A stretch of DNA of 64,000 nt from Chryseobacterium lathyri (GCF_030812195.1 NZ_JAUSSF010000002.1:930001-994000); one strand, 5' to 3'. Shown: positions 1 through 7,776, counted from the first letter of the stretch. Notes: generated by a model not told the origin, from the sequence alone. Made by a program: numbers and translations.

Positions 1-96
1 AAACAACGAAGCAATGTTCAAAACGAATCAAAATTCTTCAGCTGGAGTACCCCTTATGGTGGTAAGGCTTCGTGGTTTGGTATACTCTTAGAATAA
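1..96 (+). CDS. C-terminal tail of an unidentified protein (5' end outside the window)
   Basis: Frame 1 is open from the first base to a TAA at 94-96 and encodes 31 residues ending in ASWFGILLE. A terminator-like hairpin follows 17 bases later, as expected for a real gene end. The fragment is rich in aromatic residues and Gly/Ser. I do not recognise the family, and no domain can be assigned from so short a tail. Confidence 0.45.
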   Translation, partial: KQRSNVQNESKFFSWSTPYGGKASWFGILLE

Positions 97-113
97 TAGT
101 ACAACGAAATATC

Positions 114-147
114 AAAACCCGGAGTCGTAAAGATTTCGGGTTTTTTA
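114..147 (+). terminator. Rho-independent terminator after the first gene
   Basis: AAAACCCG (114-121) pairs with CGGGTTTT (137-144), and the second arm runs into a T tract. It separates the truncated upstream gene from the RtcB operon, so that operon probably has its own promoter in 147-345. No gene is seen in that stretch. Confidence 0.75.
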
Positions 148-255
148 TTGCGCAATATTTAAACTTCAGTTTCCCCGAAATTTTTTCAATATCAGGAAGA
201 ACAGAATCATTGAACCTTTTTAAGATTCCAATGTATTGTTCCTCATTACAAATAG

Positions 256-277
256 ATCAACTAATATTTTAGTTGAT
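256..277. promoter_or_regulatory. Perfect 9-bp inverted repeat upstream of rtcB (possible operator)
   Basis: ATCAACTAA, a 4-base spacer, then TTAGTTGAT form an exact dyad centred about 80 bases before the rtcB start. The loop is short and only A-rich DNA follows, so it is a poor terminator. Its position fits a repressor or activator site for the repair operon, but no regulator gene is adjacent and the function is inferred from symmetry alone. Confidence 0.4.
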
Positions 278-345
278 AAAAATAGTATGCACAGATCAAA
301 ATCTTGGATCTTGTGTCTGACATTTTATGTCTTAAAAATAAAACA

Positions 346-1737
346 ATGGGAAATTTAAAACTAAAAGGAAAAGATATATTAAAACTCGGGTATCCGAATA
401 ATCAAAGCGTCAATGTGGCTTTGGAGGTCATGAAAAGAAATTTTGCAACGAAGAATATTCATCATGTAAAATCTATTCTGAAAGACATCCTTCTCAACCC
501 GGAAAGCTTTGAAAAAGACCTGACATTCGGGCAAATTGCAGAATCACTGCTTTCATCCAGAAAAACAGAAAAAAGAATGCTCAATACACAGCGTGCCTCC
601 TTTCAGATTTTTGGAAACAATATCTCTGAAGAAGCAAAAAACCAGTTGTATACAGCATTAAAACTGCCAATTTCAACCCAGGGCGCTTTAATGCCCGATG
701 CGCACAGCGGTTACGGGCTGCCGATAGGTGGCGTTCTGGCTGTTGAAAACGCGGTTATACCTTATGGCGTAGGAATGGATATTGGCTGCAGGATGAGCCT
801 CAGTATTTTGGATATACCCGTTTCATATCTTGACGGAGCAAGAGATAAATATGAAAAAGCTCTTGCCGAACACACCAAATTCGGGATGTATGAAGTTCAT
901 AAATCTCATATTGATCATGAAATCTTTGAAAGAGATACCTTCGATATGATCCCGGTTTTGAGGAGGTTAAAAGGAAAGGCCATCAAACAGATGGGCTCTT
1001 CCGGCGGAGGAAATCATTTTGTGGAATTCGGAGAAGTGGAGATCACGGAAGAAGATAACCAGATCGGCCTTCCGAAAGGAAAATACCTGGGGATTTTATC
1101 TCACAGCGGTTCCAGGGGGTTAGGAGCTGAGATCGCCCAATACTATTCAAGAACAGCTGCAGACCAGTGTCCGTTGCCAAAAGAAGCCCAGCAGTTTGCC
1201 TGGCTGGATCTCAATAGCCATCTAGGCCTGGAATACTGGACTGCAATGAATCTTGCAGGAGATTACGCTTCTGCCTGCCACGATGATATTCATAGAAGAC
1301 TGGTAAAAGCTGTTGGTGGCAGAGTAAAAGCAAGGATTGAAAATCATCACAATTTCGCATGGAAAGAAATTCATAACGGAAAAGAAGTGATTGTCCACAG
1401 GAAAGGTGCAACTCCCGCCAACGTAAATGAATTGGGCATGATTCCGGGATCCATGACGGCAAAAGGTTTTATCGTCCGTGGGAAAGGTAATCCCGATGCT
1501 TTGAATTCAGCATCACACGGAGCTGGAAGAGCTCATTCGAGAGGAGAATGCAGGAGCCTTTTTACTCAGAATGACATTAAAAAAGAGCTTAAGCTGAAGA
1601 AGGTCACTTTGATAGGTGGAAATACAGAAGAAGCACCAATGGCTTACAAGGATATTCATGAAGTAATGAATGCACAGAGCGAATTGGTAGACATTCTCGG
1701 AACATTTCAACCCCGAATTGTGAGAATGGATAAATAA
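346..1737 (+). CDS. rtcB: RtcB family RNA ligase (PrfH-associated, RtcB2 type)
   Basis: This GTP- and Mn-dependent ligase joins RNA 2',3'-cyclic phosphate or 3'-phosphate ends to 5'-OH ends. The 463-residue protein shows the metal-binding PDAHSGYG segment near residue 117, the invariant Cys in DIGCRM near residue 148, the SGGGNHFVE motif, and the SHGAGR motif holding the histidine that becomes guanylylated. The reading frame extends back to a TTG at 304, but the ATG at 346 gives the natural start MGNLKLKGKD. It opens a three-gene operon ending in prfH. In E. coli, the PrfH-linked RtcB2 reseals 16S rRNA cut at the decoding centre by colicin E3-type nucleases, which is the likely role here. Confidence 0.93.
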   Translation: MGNLKLKGKDILKLGYPNNQSVNVALEVMKRNFATKNIHHVKSILKDILLNPESFEKDLTFGQIAESLLSSRKTEKRMLNTQRASFQIFGNNISEEAKNQLYTALKLPISTQGALMPDAHSGYGLPIGGVLAVENAVIPYGVGMDIGCRMSLSILDIPVSYLDGARDKYEKALAEHTKFGMYEVHKSHIDHEIFERDTFDMIPVLRRLKGKAIKQMGSSGGGNHFVEFGEVEITEEDNQIGLPKGKYLGILSHSGSRGLGAEIAQYYSRTAADQCPLPKEAQQFAWLDLNSHLGLEYWTAMNLAGDYASACHDDIHRRLVKAVGGRVKARIENHHNFAWKEIHNGKEVIVHRKGATPANVNELGMIPGSMTAKGFIVRGKGNPDALNSASHGAGRAHSRGECRSLFTQNDIKKELKLKKVTLIGGNTEEAPMAYKDIHEVMNAQSELVDILGTFQPRIVRMDK

Positions 1738-1756
1738 ATTTTAGTTGCAGGTTTCT

Positions 1757-1798
1757 GGTTATCAGTTTGAAAATTATAACTGGTGACCGGGGACCAGT
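1757..1798. repeat. Intergenic palindromic element between rtcB and the nucleotidyltransferase gene
   Basis: Positions 1757-1767 pair with 1778-1788 over 11 bp, counting two G-T pairs, around a 10-base loop. An alternative hairpin joins ACTGGT (1779-1784) to ACCAGT (1793-1798). The two structures exclude each other. The GGTTATCAGTT / ACTGGTGACC wording resembles degenerate spacer repeats seen in Chryseobacterium-like genomes. It could tune expression of the downstream genes. Confidence 0.45.
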
Positions 1799-1823
1799 AA
1801 TTAGTAACAAAAGAAATAAGAAA

Positions 1824-2375
1824 ATGGGAGCACCTCATAACATAAAAAGATACGGAGAGGTCTGGCCGGAGTTTAGAATCCTGTACGGGCTTGAAATTTT
1901 AAATAAACTAAAAGATAAAGTCATTATATCAGGTGGCTGGGCGTGGCATTTTATGTCAGAAACTGGGCATACAGAATACAAGCATGCCCATGACCACAAG
2001 GATATTGATGTTTTTGTAAAGAAAGAAAACGCCGCAGAAGCAGTTATGATTCTTCAGCAGGAAGGTTTTCAAAAAGTATGGACCCGCTATGATCATCTGC
2101 AGAGTGCAGAAAACTTCCGCAGGTATGAAAAAACAGCTGTACTGGAAAATGGAAAATCTCACAGAATTACTATAGATTTCTTCGAGAGAAATGATCTGGA
2201 AACCATTGAAATTAATGGTTTTACAGTAGTGAAGCCTGAACTTTTACTGACGTTTTACAGAAACATTCATTCCAGTGATAAATGCTGGGCCGTAATGGCT
2301 GCTAAAGATTTATTGCAGAGAAGAATTGATCCTGTTGGTCATCCAAAATTAAGTGAAATACCTAAAGTAAATTAA
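1824..2375 (+). CDS. Nucleotidyltransferase-fold protein in the RtcB-PrfH operon
   Basis: The 183-residue protein carries a nucleotidyltransferase-like signature: SGGWAWHFM near residues 34-42, followed by the acidic pair in DHKDIDVFV near residues 57-65. This is the G-G...D-x-D pattern of the polymerase-beta superfamily. The longer frame starts at a TTG inside a palindromic element, so the ATG at 1824 is preferred. The stop codon lies one base before the prfH ATG, so the two genes are probably translationally coupled. Its substrate is unknown. Operon position suggests a role on damaged rRNA or tRNA, for example end modification or base re-addition, but an AbiEii-like toxin or an aminoglycoside-type nucleotidyltransferase cannot be excluded. 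Confidence 0.75.
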   Translation: MGAPHNIKRYGEVWPEFRILYGLEILNKLKDKVIISGGWAWHFMSETGHTEYKHAHDHKDIDVFVKKENAAEAVMILQQEGFQKVWTRYDHLQSAENFRRYEKTAVLENGKSHRITIDFFERNDLETIEINGFTVVKPELLLTFYRNIHSSDKCWAVMAAKDLLQRRIDPVGHPKLSEIPKVN

Positions 2376-2376
2376 A

Positions 2377-3075
2377 ATGAAAAAACTCATACAAATAACC
2401 TCAGGAAAAGGACCTTTAGAATGCCAGTGGGTCACTGCAAAAGTTCTGAAGGTCTTCCTTGAGGAAGTTAAAAACAATGCAATAGATTACGAAATCATCC
2501 ACCGCGAAAACGGAGATGAAAACCTGACTTTGAAATCTGTAACCATCCTTTTAAAAGCAAAAGAACTGGATACATTCTTAAAAACATGGTTAGGAAGCAT
2601 ATGCTGGACCGGAAAAAGTACATTCAGGAAACTTCATAAAAGAAGCAACTGGTTTATCGGTATCTTCGAGCTGGAAGGATTGGAGAAAATCAATTTCAGT
2701 GAAAAAGATATTCATTTCCAGACTACTAGAAGCCAGGGAAGTGGCGGACAAAATGTAAATAAAGTCAATACGGCTGTTCGTGCCATTCACATACCAACCG
2801 GAGAAAGTGTATTTGCACAGGATTCCCGGTCTCAGCTTGAGAATAAAAAGCTGGCCATTATACGGCTGAAAGAGAAAGTGGCTGGACTGTATATTAAACA
2901 GTTGGAAAAAAGAATGCAGGATACCTGGAGTAATCATCTTCAGGTGCAGAGAGGGAATCCGGTCCGTATATTTTCAGGAACAAATTTTAAAAAGAACCAT
3001 CAGGATAAATCATTCAAAAAACAGAGGAATATCCTGAAAAAAGAATTGAAAAACGATAGAAATGAGCTTAACTAA
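2377..3075 (+). CDS. prfH: Peptide chain release factor H (PrfH)
   Basis: This is a class I release factor-like protein of 232 residues, much shorter than RF1/RF2. The peptidyl-tRNA hydrolysis motif GGQ sits at residues 123-125 inside GSGGQNVNKVNTAVR, the standard RF1-domain context. The C-terminus is Lys-rich, suiting rRNA contact. No full codon-recognition superdomain is present. Published work on the E. coli homologue shows PrfH releases nascent chains from ribosomes cut in the decoding centre, after which RtcB repairs the 16S rRNA. The gene is one base from the upstream nucleotidyltransferase gene and ends the operon; a hairpin follows at 3164. Confidence 0.9.
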   Translation: MKKLIQITSGKGPLECQWVTAKVLKVFLEEVKNNAIDYEIIHRENGDENLTLKSVTILLKAKELDTFLKTWLGSICWTGKSTFRKLHKRSNWFIGIFELEGLEKINFSEKDIHFQTTRSQGSGGQNVNKVNTAVRAIHIPTGESVFAQDSRSQLENKKLAIIRLKEKVAGLYIKQLEKRMQDTWSNHLQVQRGNPVRIFSGTNFKKNHQDKSFKKQRNILKKELKNDRNELN

Positions 3076-3163
3076 GAGTAAATATTTTGCAGCACTGGAC
3101 AATTATCCATACGCCCTTCCGAACTGCCCGTAAAATATCCCTCAAAAAAGTAAATAATTCATG

Positions 3164-3188
3164 GCCGGAAGAAATTTCCGGCTTTGAT
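3164..3188 (+). terminator. Probable terminator of the rtcB-prfH operon
   Basis: GCCGGAA (3164-3170) pairs with TTCCGGC (3176-3182) around a 5-base loop. Only three T's follow the stem, so termination may be incomplete. The 88 bases before it hold no recognisable gene. Confidence 0.5.
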
Positions 3189-3223
3189 GATTTCAAAAGT
3201 CCCTTTTTTCGTAGATTTAGTAT

Positions 3224-3457
3224 ATGAAACACTATATTTTTTTGATAATGATTTTTGGACTGAGCTGAACAAAAAATTTGGACATACATGCATTCGAAAC
3301 TTCTCAGTGCCTTTCTTCAATAAAGATAAAACAATGTGTATCGTTCAAAACTCAACTTCCTGTGGCTATATTAAATGGAAGTGGATATACAGCAATTTAT
3401 AAAAAGATCAATGGAGAATGGGTTGAAATTAAATCATTTCAGAATTGGATTAGCTAG
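3224..3457 (+). pseudogene. Small exported protein or lipoprotein gene interrupted by an in-frame TGA
   Basis: Reading from the ATG at 3224 gives MKHYIFLIMIFGLS, a convincing signal peptide, then TGA at 3266-3268. The same frame then continues open for 62 codons to a TAG at 3455-3457. The downstream part has a folded, soluble look (NGSGYTAIYKKINGEWVEI). With the TGA read as one residue the product is 77 residues. The stop falls where a lipobox Cys would sit, so a TGC or TGT to TGA change is the simplest history; TGG is also possible. The stop of this frame lies three bases before the epimerase ATG. I do not recognise the family. A sequencing error is the main alternative. Confidence 0.55.
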
Positions 3458-3460
3458 GAT

Positions 3461-4453
3461 ATGAAAATAAATTATACAATAAAAACACTTCAGCTAAAAG
3501 AAACCTTCTCCATCTCCTATGGGAATTATGATACAAGAGAAGCATTGCTGGTAGAATTATCTTATTTAAACTGTAAAGGATATGGTGAATGTGTTGCCAT
3601 AGATTATTATCATATTGATCTGAAAAAATTTATCATCAGATTAAAAGAGATACAGTCTTTAATTGAAAAGCAGAATGTCACCCATCCCAAAGACTTTTTT
3701 CACTTTCTTTCAACGCTGAATCTTCATCCGTTTTTAATGTCAGCGTTAGATTGTGCCTATTGGGATCTTTTTGGAAAACTTGAAAACAAAAGCTTTACAG
3801 AATTAAATCACATTCCTTACGAGAACTTAGCAGAAAGCTCAATTACCATTTCAGTAGCGGATATTGAAGATCAGATCCGCAAAATAGAAAAAAGCAGCTG
3901 GAACAGATTTAAAGTAAAATGTAAAGGATTGAATAAAGACAATATCGAAAAGCTGTTAAGGCTGAACCGCAATATCGCATTAGATTCCAATGCAAGTTTT
4001 ACAGATCAGGATTGTCTCTGGCTTCAGGAAAATAAAGATGTCCGAAAATTCTCTTATCTGGAGCAGCCGCGGCCGGTTGACCAGTATAAAGTTCTAAGAA
4101 AAGAAGGTTTTGCCAACTGGATGGCAGATGAGGATTCTCAAGGTCTGAATTCCCTTGAAGAGCTACTGCCTTATTATAAAAGTGTCAATATCAAGCTGAT
4201 GAAATGTGGAGGACTTACTCCGGCATTGGAAATGATCATAAAAGCAAAAGAACTGGGATATAAAACAATGATCGGATGCATGACGGAATCTACCGTTGGA
4301 ATCTCCGCTGGTTGTTTATTGACAGGGCTGGCTGACTTTGCTGATCTTGATGGTGCAAACCTTATTTCCAATGACTATGCCTCCGGAAATTTTGTAGAAA
4401 ACGGAAAAATAATTTTATCCGGGAAACCAGGTTTGGGAATAATGTTAAAATAA
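3461..4453 (+). CDS. Enolase-superfamily dipeptide epimerase (L-Ala-D/L-Glu epimerase type)
   Basis: The 330-residue protein has the muconate-lactonizing/AEE subgroup layout: an N-terminal capping domain to about residue 115, then a (beta/alpha) barrel. Visible catalytic elements are KVK at 151-153, metal ligands D175 (ALDSNAS), E201 (LEQPRP) and the D223-D225 region, the IKLMKCGG lysine segment at 244-251, and the DLDG motif near 295-298 found in dipeptide epimerases. The family interconverts L- and D-residues in dipeptides such as L-Ala-D-Glu from murein. It stands alone here, without an adjacent murein peptide permease or peptidase, so the natural dipeptide is uncertain. Confidence 0.82.
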   Translation: MKINYTIKTLQLKETFSISYGNYDTREALLVELSYLNCKGYGECVAIDYYHIDLKKFIIRLKEIQSLIEKQNVTHPKDFFHFLSTLNLHPFLMSALDCAYWDLFGKLENKSFTELNHIPYENLAESSITISVADIEDQIRKIEKSSWNRFKVKCKGLNKDNIEKLLRLNRNIALDSNASFTDQDCLWLQENKDVRKFSYLEQPRPVDQYKVLRKEGFANWMADEDSQGLNSLEELLPYYKSVNIKLMKCGGLTPALEMIIKAKELGYKTMIGCMTESTVGISAGCLLTGLADFADLDGANLISNDYASGNFVENGKIILSGKPGLGIMLK

Positions 4454-4517
4454 AGGAGAAGAAATTATATATTGTAAGTAATGAAGATCATATCCTAAAC
4501 TCTCCAAGACAGAAATT

Positions 4518-4811
4518 CTACTTCTTATTCACAGAAATCAGGTAATCATATACCATCTGATGCTGATCATCGCTGAGCTTGGCTTTCGGAGCCATTCTGC
4601 TTAATGTTTTGATCCATCCCTGATCATCGTGTTTAGCCGGATCCGGAAGTTTGTGGCATTGCGAACATGAATTTTCAAAAATAGTTTTACCTTGAACCAG
4701 CTGCTCGGATGCAGTGTACTTTGGCCCCGTTACAGCAATGCTTTTAGGTCCACATGATACCATAAATACAGCACCCGCGATTATACTTAAGATTATTTTT
4801 TTCATATCCAT
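4518..4811 (-). CDS. Mono-haem cytochrome c lipoprotein (copy 1)
   Basis: This is a 97-residue precursor with a lipoprotein signal ending in VFMVSC near residue 20, then one class I cytochrome c domain. The haem site CSQCH is near residue 55, and the methionine of SRMAPKAKL is the likely axial ligand. The product should be a membrane-anchored periplasmic electron carrier. Starts at 4811 and 4805 are both possible. It lies 14 bases downstream of a close paralogue on the same strand, so they form a two-gene operon from a tandem duplication. The electron partners are not evident nearby; the cbb3 oxidase genes are about 35 kb away. Confidence 0.8.
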   Translation of the reverse strand: MDMKKIILSIIAGAVFMVSCGPKSIAVTGPKYTASEQLVQGKTIFENSCSQCHKLPDPAKHDDQGWIKTLSRMAPKAKLSDDQHQMVYDYLISVNKK

Positions 4812-4825
4812 ATCTGATTTGGTGA

Positions 4826-5116
4826 TTATTTTTTCACTGAAACAATATAGTCATATACCCATTGATGTTGCTCGTCAGTAAGTTTCGCTTTCGGAGCCAT
4901 TGAATTCATGATTCCTACCCACTGTACAGATGTGTGTGCTGTAGGATCCGGGAGCTTATGGCATTTTCCGCATGCATTTTCAAAGATTGTTTTTCCCTGA
5001 GCTATTTGTTCTGCAGTAGAAACAGCAGGTCCTATAGGTCCGGCTGTAGAAGCTTTTGGTGTACAGGAAGCCAGAGATAGGCAAGTAAATAATGCAACAA
5101 CGGAAATTTTTTTCAT
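4826..5116 (-). CDS. Mono-haem cytochrome c lipoprotein (copy 2)
   Basis: The 96-residue precursor has signal MKKISVVALFTCLSLASC with a good lipobox, haem motif CGKCH near residue 54, and axial methionine in NSMAPKAKL. It shares the frame EQ(L/I)xQGKTIFEN and the C-terminal VYDY(L/I)xSV with the next gene, and differs mainly in the lipoprotein linker. It is first of the pair. Its function is periplasmic electron transfer, partner unknown. Confidence 0.8.
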   Translation of the reverse strand: MKKISVVALFTCLSLASCTPKASTAGPIGPAVSTAEQIAQGKTIFENACGKCHKLPDPTAHTSVQWVGIMNSMAPKAKLTDEQHQWVYDYIVSVKK

Positions 5117-5257
5117 GTTTCTTGAATTTTGATTAGTAACAAATGTAAGAATTTACCACTCCCCTTGATGAAGCAAGCCTTAGTTTTAATTTAGAAGAAA
5201 TAAAATTAATTCCTGTTTATATGGAAGTTTGAAGGTTATTTTTATATTTTTGAATCA

Positions 5258-6241
5258 ATGAAATTTACTACAGAAGAACTAATAGAAGGAATACGGTCAG
5301 GAAATAAGCGCCTGATCGCAAAAGCTATTACATTAGTCGAAAGTAAAAAAGCTGAACACAGAACCCAGGCGGAAGAACTTCTGAAGAAAATAATGCCCTT
5401 CTCGGGAAATTCCATAAGAGTTGGAATCACCGGAGTTCCCGGCGCAGGAAAGTCTACATTCATTGAAAATTTCGGAAGGCTTGCTATTGCTAATGGTAAA
5501 AAAGTGGCTGTTCTTGCCATCGATCCCAGCTCTTCCATTAATAAAGGAAGCATTTTGGGGGATAAAACCAGAATGGAAGAATTGGCCAAAGAAGAACGTG
5601 CTTTTATCCGTCCTTCCCCGAGTTCCGGATTTCTTGGCGGTATTGCCAATACCACCTTTGAGACCATGATCATCTGCGAAGCGGCAGGATACGATTATAT
5701 TTTGATCGAAACGGTTGGGGTGGGGCAGTCTGAAGTGCTCGTAGCCGATATTACCGATGTGTTTTTATTCCTGAAGATCATTGGCGGAGGAGACGAGCTT
5801 CAGGGAATTAAAAGAGGTATCATGGAAATGGTAGATCTTATCTTTATCAATAAAGTAGAAAAGGATAACCTTCAGAAAGCAAAAAATACAAGGCTGGAAC
5901 TGAAACGTGCACTGGATTTTATTCCTCCCAAAGAAAAAGGCTGGAAAATCCCTATACTTTTAGGTTCTGCCCTTTACAATGAAGGCTTGGAAGAAATATA
6001 CAGTAAGATTGATGAATTTATAGATTTAAAAAAGAAAACTGCACGCTTTAGTGAAGTCCGTACCCATCAGGCAGAAAAACGTTTTGAATATTGGGTTCAG
6101 GAATATATCCTGGCTATGATGAAAAGAAGTGATTCCGTAGAAGCTGCTTATGCACAGCACAAAAAAAATGCTTCAGAAATGGTTTCTAATCCCAGCACTG
6201 AAGCAAAATTGTTTGTTGAAAAATTTTTATCTAAAGACTAA
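5258..6241 (+). CDS. meaB: MeaB/ArgK family GTPase (methylmalonyl-CoA mutase chaperone)
   Basis: The 327-residue P-loop GTPase has Walker A GVPGAGKST at 59-67, an IDPSS switch segment, the ETVGVGQSE motif and an FINKVEK base-recognition motif (NKxD-like). These belong to MeaB, which protects and reloads the B12-dependent methylmalonyl-CoA mutase in propionate metabolism. Older databases call it the LAO/AO transport ATPase ArgK. No mutase gene is in this window. A TATTTTTG promoter-like element at 5245-5252 lies only five bases before the ATG, implying a very short leader if used. The 3' end overlaps the convergent DUF4251 gene by 4 bases. Confidence 0.9.
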   Translation: MKFTTEELIEGIRSGNKRLIAKAITLVESKKAEHRTQAEELLKKIMPFSGNSIRVGITGVPGAGKSTFIENFGRLAIANGKKVAVLAIDPSSSINKGSILGDKTRMEELAKEERAFIRPSPSSGFLGGIANTTFETMIICEAAGYDYILIETVGVGQSEVLVADITDVFLFLKIIGGGDELQGIKRGIMEMVDLIFINKVEKDNLQKAKNTRLELKRALDFIPPKEKGWKIPILLGSALYNEGLEEIYSKIDEFIDLKKKTARFSEVRTHQAEKRFEYWVQEYILAMMKRSDSVEAAYAQHKKNASEMVSNPSTEAKLFVEKFLSKD

Positions 6242-6792
6242 AGTTTCTCCTTCTCTTTTGGCGCTTCCTCATTTTTAGAAATATAACCGTCATAAGTAAT
6301 CGGCTGTCTGTCATTACTTCTCATTGAAACAAATGCTTTACCGTTCTTAAAAATTTCTATATTAATCTCATCAACATTTCTTGCATCATTTGGCTTAATC
6401 TTTAAGGTCCAGTTTCCTTTTTTATTCTGAGACTTATTGACAGTGAAGTCTTTGGAGGTAAAACGGTAGCTGTTTTTATCTCTATCTCCGAAAGAAGGAT
6501 TAAATACTCTTCCGAAATAAGGAAGTACAACCTCCAAATTGTTTTTATTGATTATAATGCTATAGTTGTCCCCGTTAAGCTCTAAAATCCTCATTGATGT
6601 AGAATTTGGCATTGAATTCATAACATTGATAACGTCATAATTCATAGGGTTTGCTCTTTGTGCATGAAAAGTAAACTCCTGGGAATCTACAAGCGCATCA
6701 ACTGTTTTGGAATCTAGTGAAGCCTGCGAGGAACAGCTTTGGAAGAAAAAAAGAAATCCCAAAATAAATATAAGTGAAATATAATTTTTCAT
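6238..6792 (-). CDS. DUF4251-like lipoprotein
   Basis: The 184-residue protein begins MKNYISLIFILGFLFFFQSC, a signal peptide with a lipobox Cys near residue 20. The open frame extends upstream to 6891, but that extension is low-complexity and precedes the signal sequence, so the ATG at 6792 is chosen. The mature part has a Ser/Gln start, a beta-rich core with NYSIIINKNNLEVVLPYFG, and ends in a Lys/Glu tail. The layout matches small DUF4251 proteins of Bacteroidetes, whose function is unknown. It ends tail-to-tail with meaB. Confidence 0.65.
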   Translation of the reverse strand: MKNYISLIFILGFLFFFQSCSSQASLDSKTVDALVDSQEFTFHAQRANPMNYDVINVMNSMPNSTSMRILELNGDNYSIIINKNNLEVVLPYFGRVFNPSFGDRDKNSYRFTSKDFTVNKSQNKKGNWTLKIKPNDARNVDEINIEIFKNGKAFVSMRSNDRQPITYDGYISKNEEAPKEKEKL

Positions 6793-6901
6793 AACCGTAA
6801 TAATTGTTAAATTTAAATAGCAAATTGTATGCAAATATATTCCTTCTGAATCATTTTGGAATAAAAATTGTAAATGTTCAATTATTAACACTCAAACAAC
6901 T

Positions 6902-7708
6902 ATGAAATTTACACATCTATTAGGAATAGGAGCAGTTGCTTTATCAGCTGTAGCATGTACTACTAATCCAATTACGGGAAGGTCTTCATTACAGATCGCC
7001 AATAATTCGGAAATATTAACAATGTCTGCTCAGGAATATAAGACGACATTGTCTAAATCTAAGATTATCACCGGAACTTCAGATGCAAAAAGAATAGGGA
7101 GTGTAGGAAGCAGAATAAAAAGTGCAGCAGAAAGATATTATCAGAGTATAGGAAGATCTGCAGACCTTGCGAATTACAATTGGGAATTTAATCTTATACA
7201 GAGTAATGAGCTGAATGCCTGGTGTATGCCTGGCGGAAAAGTTGCCGTTTATACAGGGATTCTTCCTGTTACAAAAAATGATAATGGCCTGGCTGTAGTG
7301 ATGGGACATGAAGTTTCACATGCTTTAGCAGGGCATGGCAATGAAAGAATTTCTCAGGCTATGGTTGCGCAGTACGGAGGCTCTATTCTGGGTGGAACAA
7401 TTTCCAATTCACAATGGGCCGGTATTTTCGAAAAAGTATATCCTATCGGATCGCAGGTAGCCCTGTTGAAATACGGTAGAAATCAGGAATCAGAGGCAGA
7501 CCAGATGGGACTGTACCTGATGTCTATGGCAGGATATGATCCAAGAGAGGCAATTCCTTTTTGGAACAGAATGGAAGGGGCAGCATCAGGCGCAAGACAG
7601 CCTGAATTCCTGTCGACTCACCCGAATCCTGAAACAAGGATTTCAGATATCAATAAAAACCTTCCAAAAGCTTTGGAATACTATAAAGCGGCCGGAGGGA
7701 AAATATAA
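6902..7708 (+). CDS. M48 family zinc metalloprotease, lipoprotein
   Basis: The 268-residue protein has a lipobox ending at Cys19 (LSAVAC), the zinc site HEVSH at 136-140 with catalytic Glu137, and the downstream ligand Glu196 in QESEADQMG. This arrangement matches the BepA/LoiP/YcaL group of periplasmic quality-control proteases. It has no C-terminal TPR domain, so it is nearer LoiP than BepA. It probably trims misfolded outer-membrane or periplasmic proteins. The N-terminal TTNPITGRSSL is typical of this family. It is divergent from the DUF4251 gene. Confidence 0.88.
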   Translation: MKFTHLLGIGAVALSAVACTTNPITGRSSLQIANNSEILTMSAQEYKTTLSKSKIITGTSDAKRIGSVGSRIKSAAERYYQSIGRSADLANYNWEFNLIQSNELNAWCMPGGKVAVYTGILPVTKNDNGLAVVMGHEVSHALAGHGNERISQAMVAQYGGSILGGTISNSQWAGIFEKVYPIGSQVALLKYGRNQESEADQMGLYLMSMAGYDPREAIPFWNRMEGAASGARQPEFLSTHPNPETRISDINKNLPKALEYYKAAGGKI

Positions 7709-7734
7709 TTATTTCAGAATTTAATCTTGTATAG

Positions 7735-7776
7735 AGCCTTATTGAATTTTTCACTAAATTGGGTAAGGCTTTTTCA
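7735..7776 (+). terminator. Probable terminator after the M48 protease gene
   Basis: AGCCTTA (7735-7741) pairs with TAAGGCT (7764-7770), followed by a run of T. The loop is long (22 bases), so the call is moderate. Confidence 0.5.

Noticed and set aside
304..345. TTG start giving 14 extra residues on RtcB
   Set aside because: The extra residues do not match the family start, and the ATG at 346 begins the natural MGNLKLKGKD sequence.
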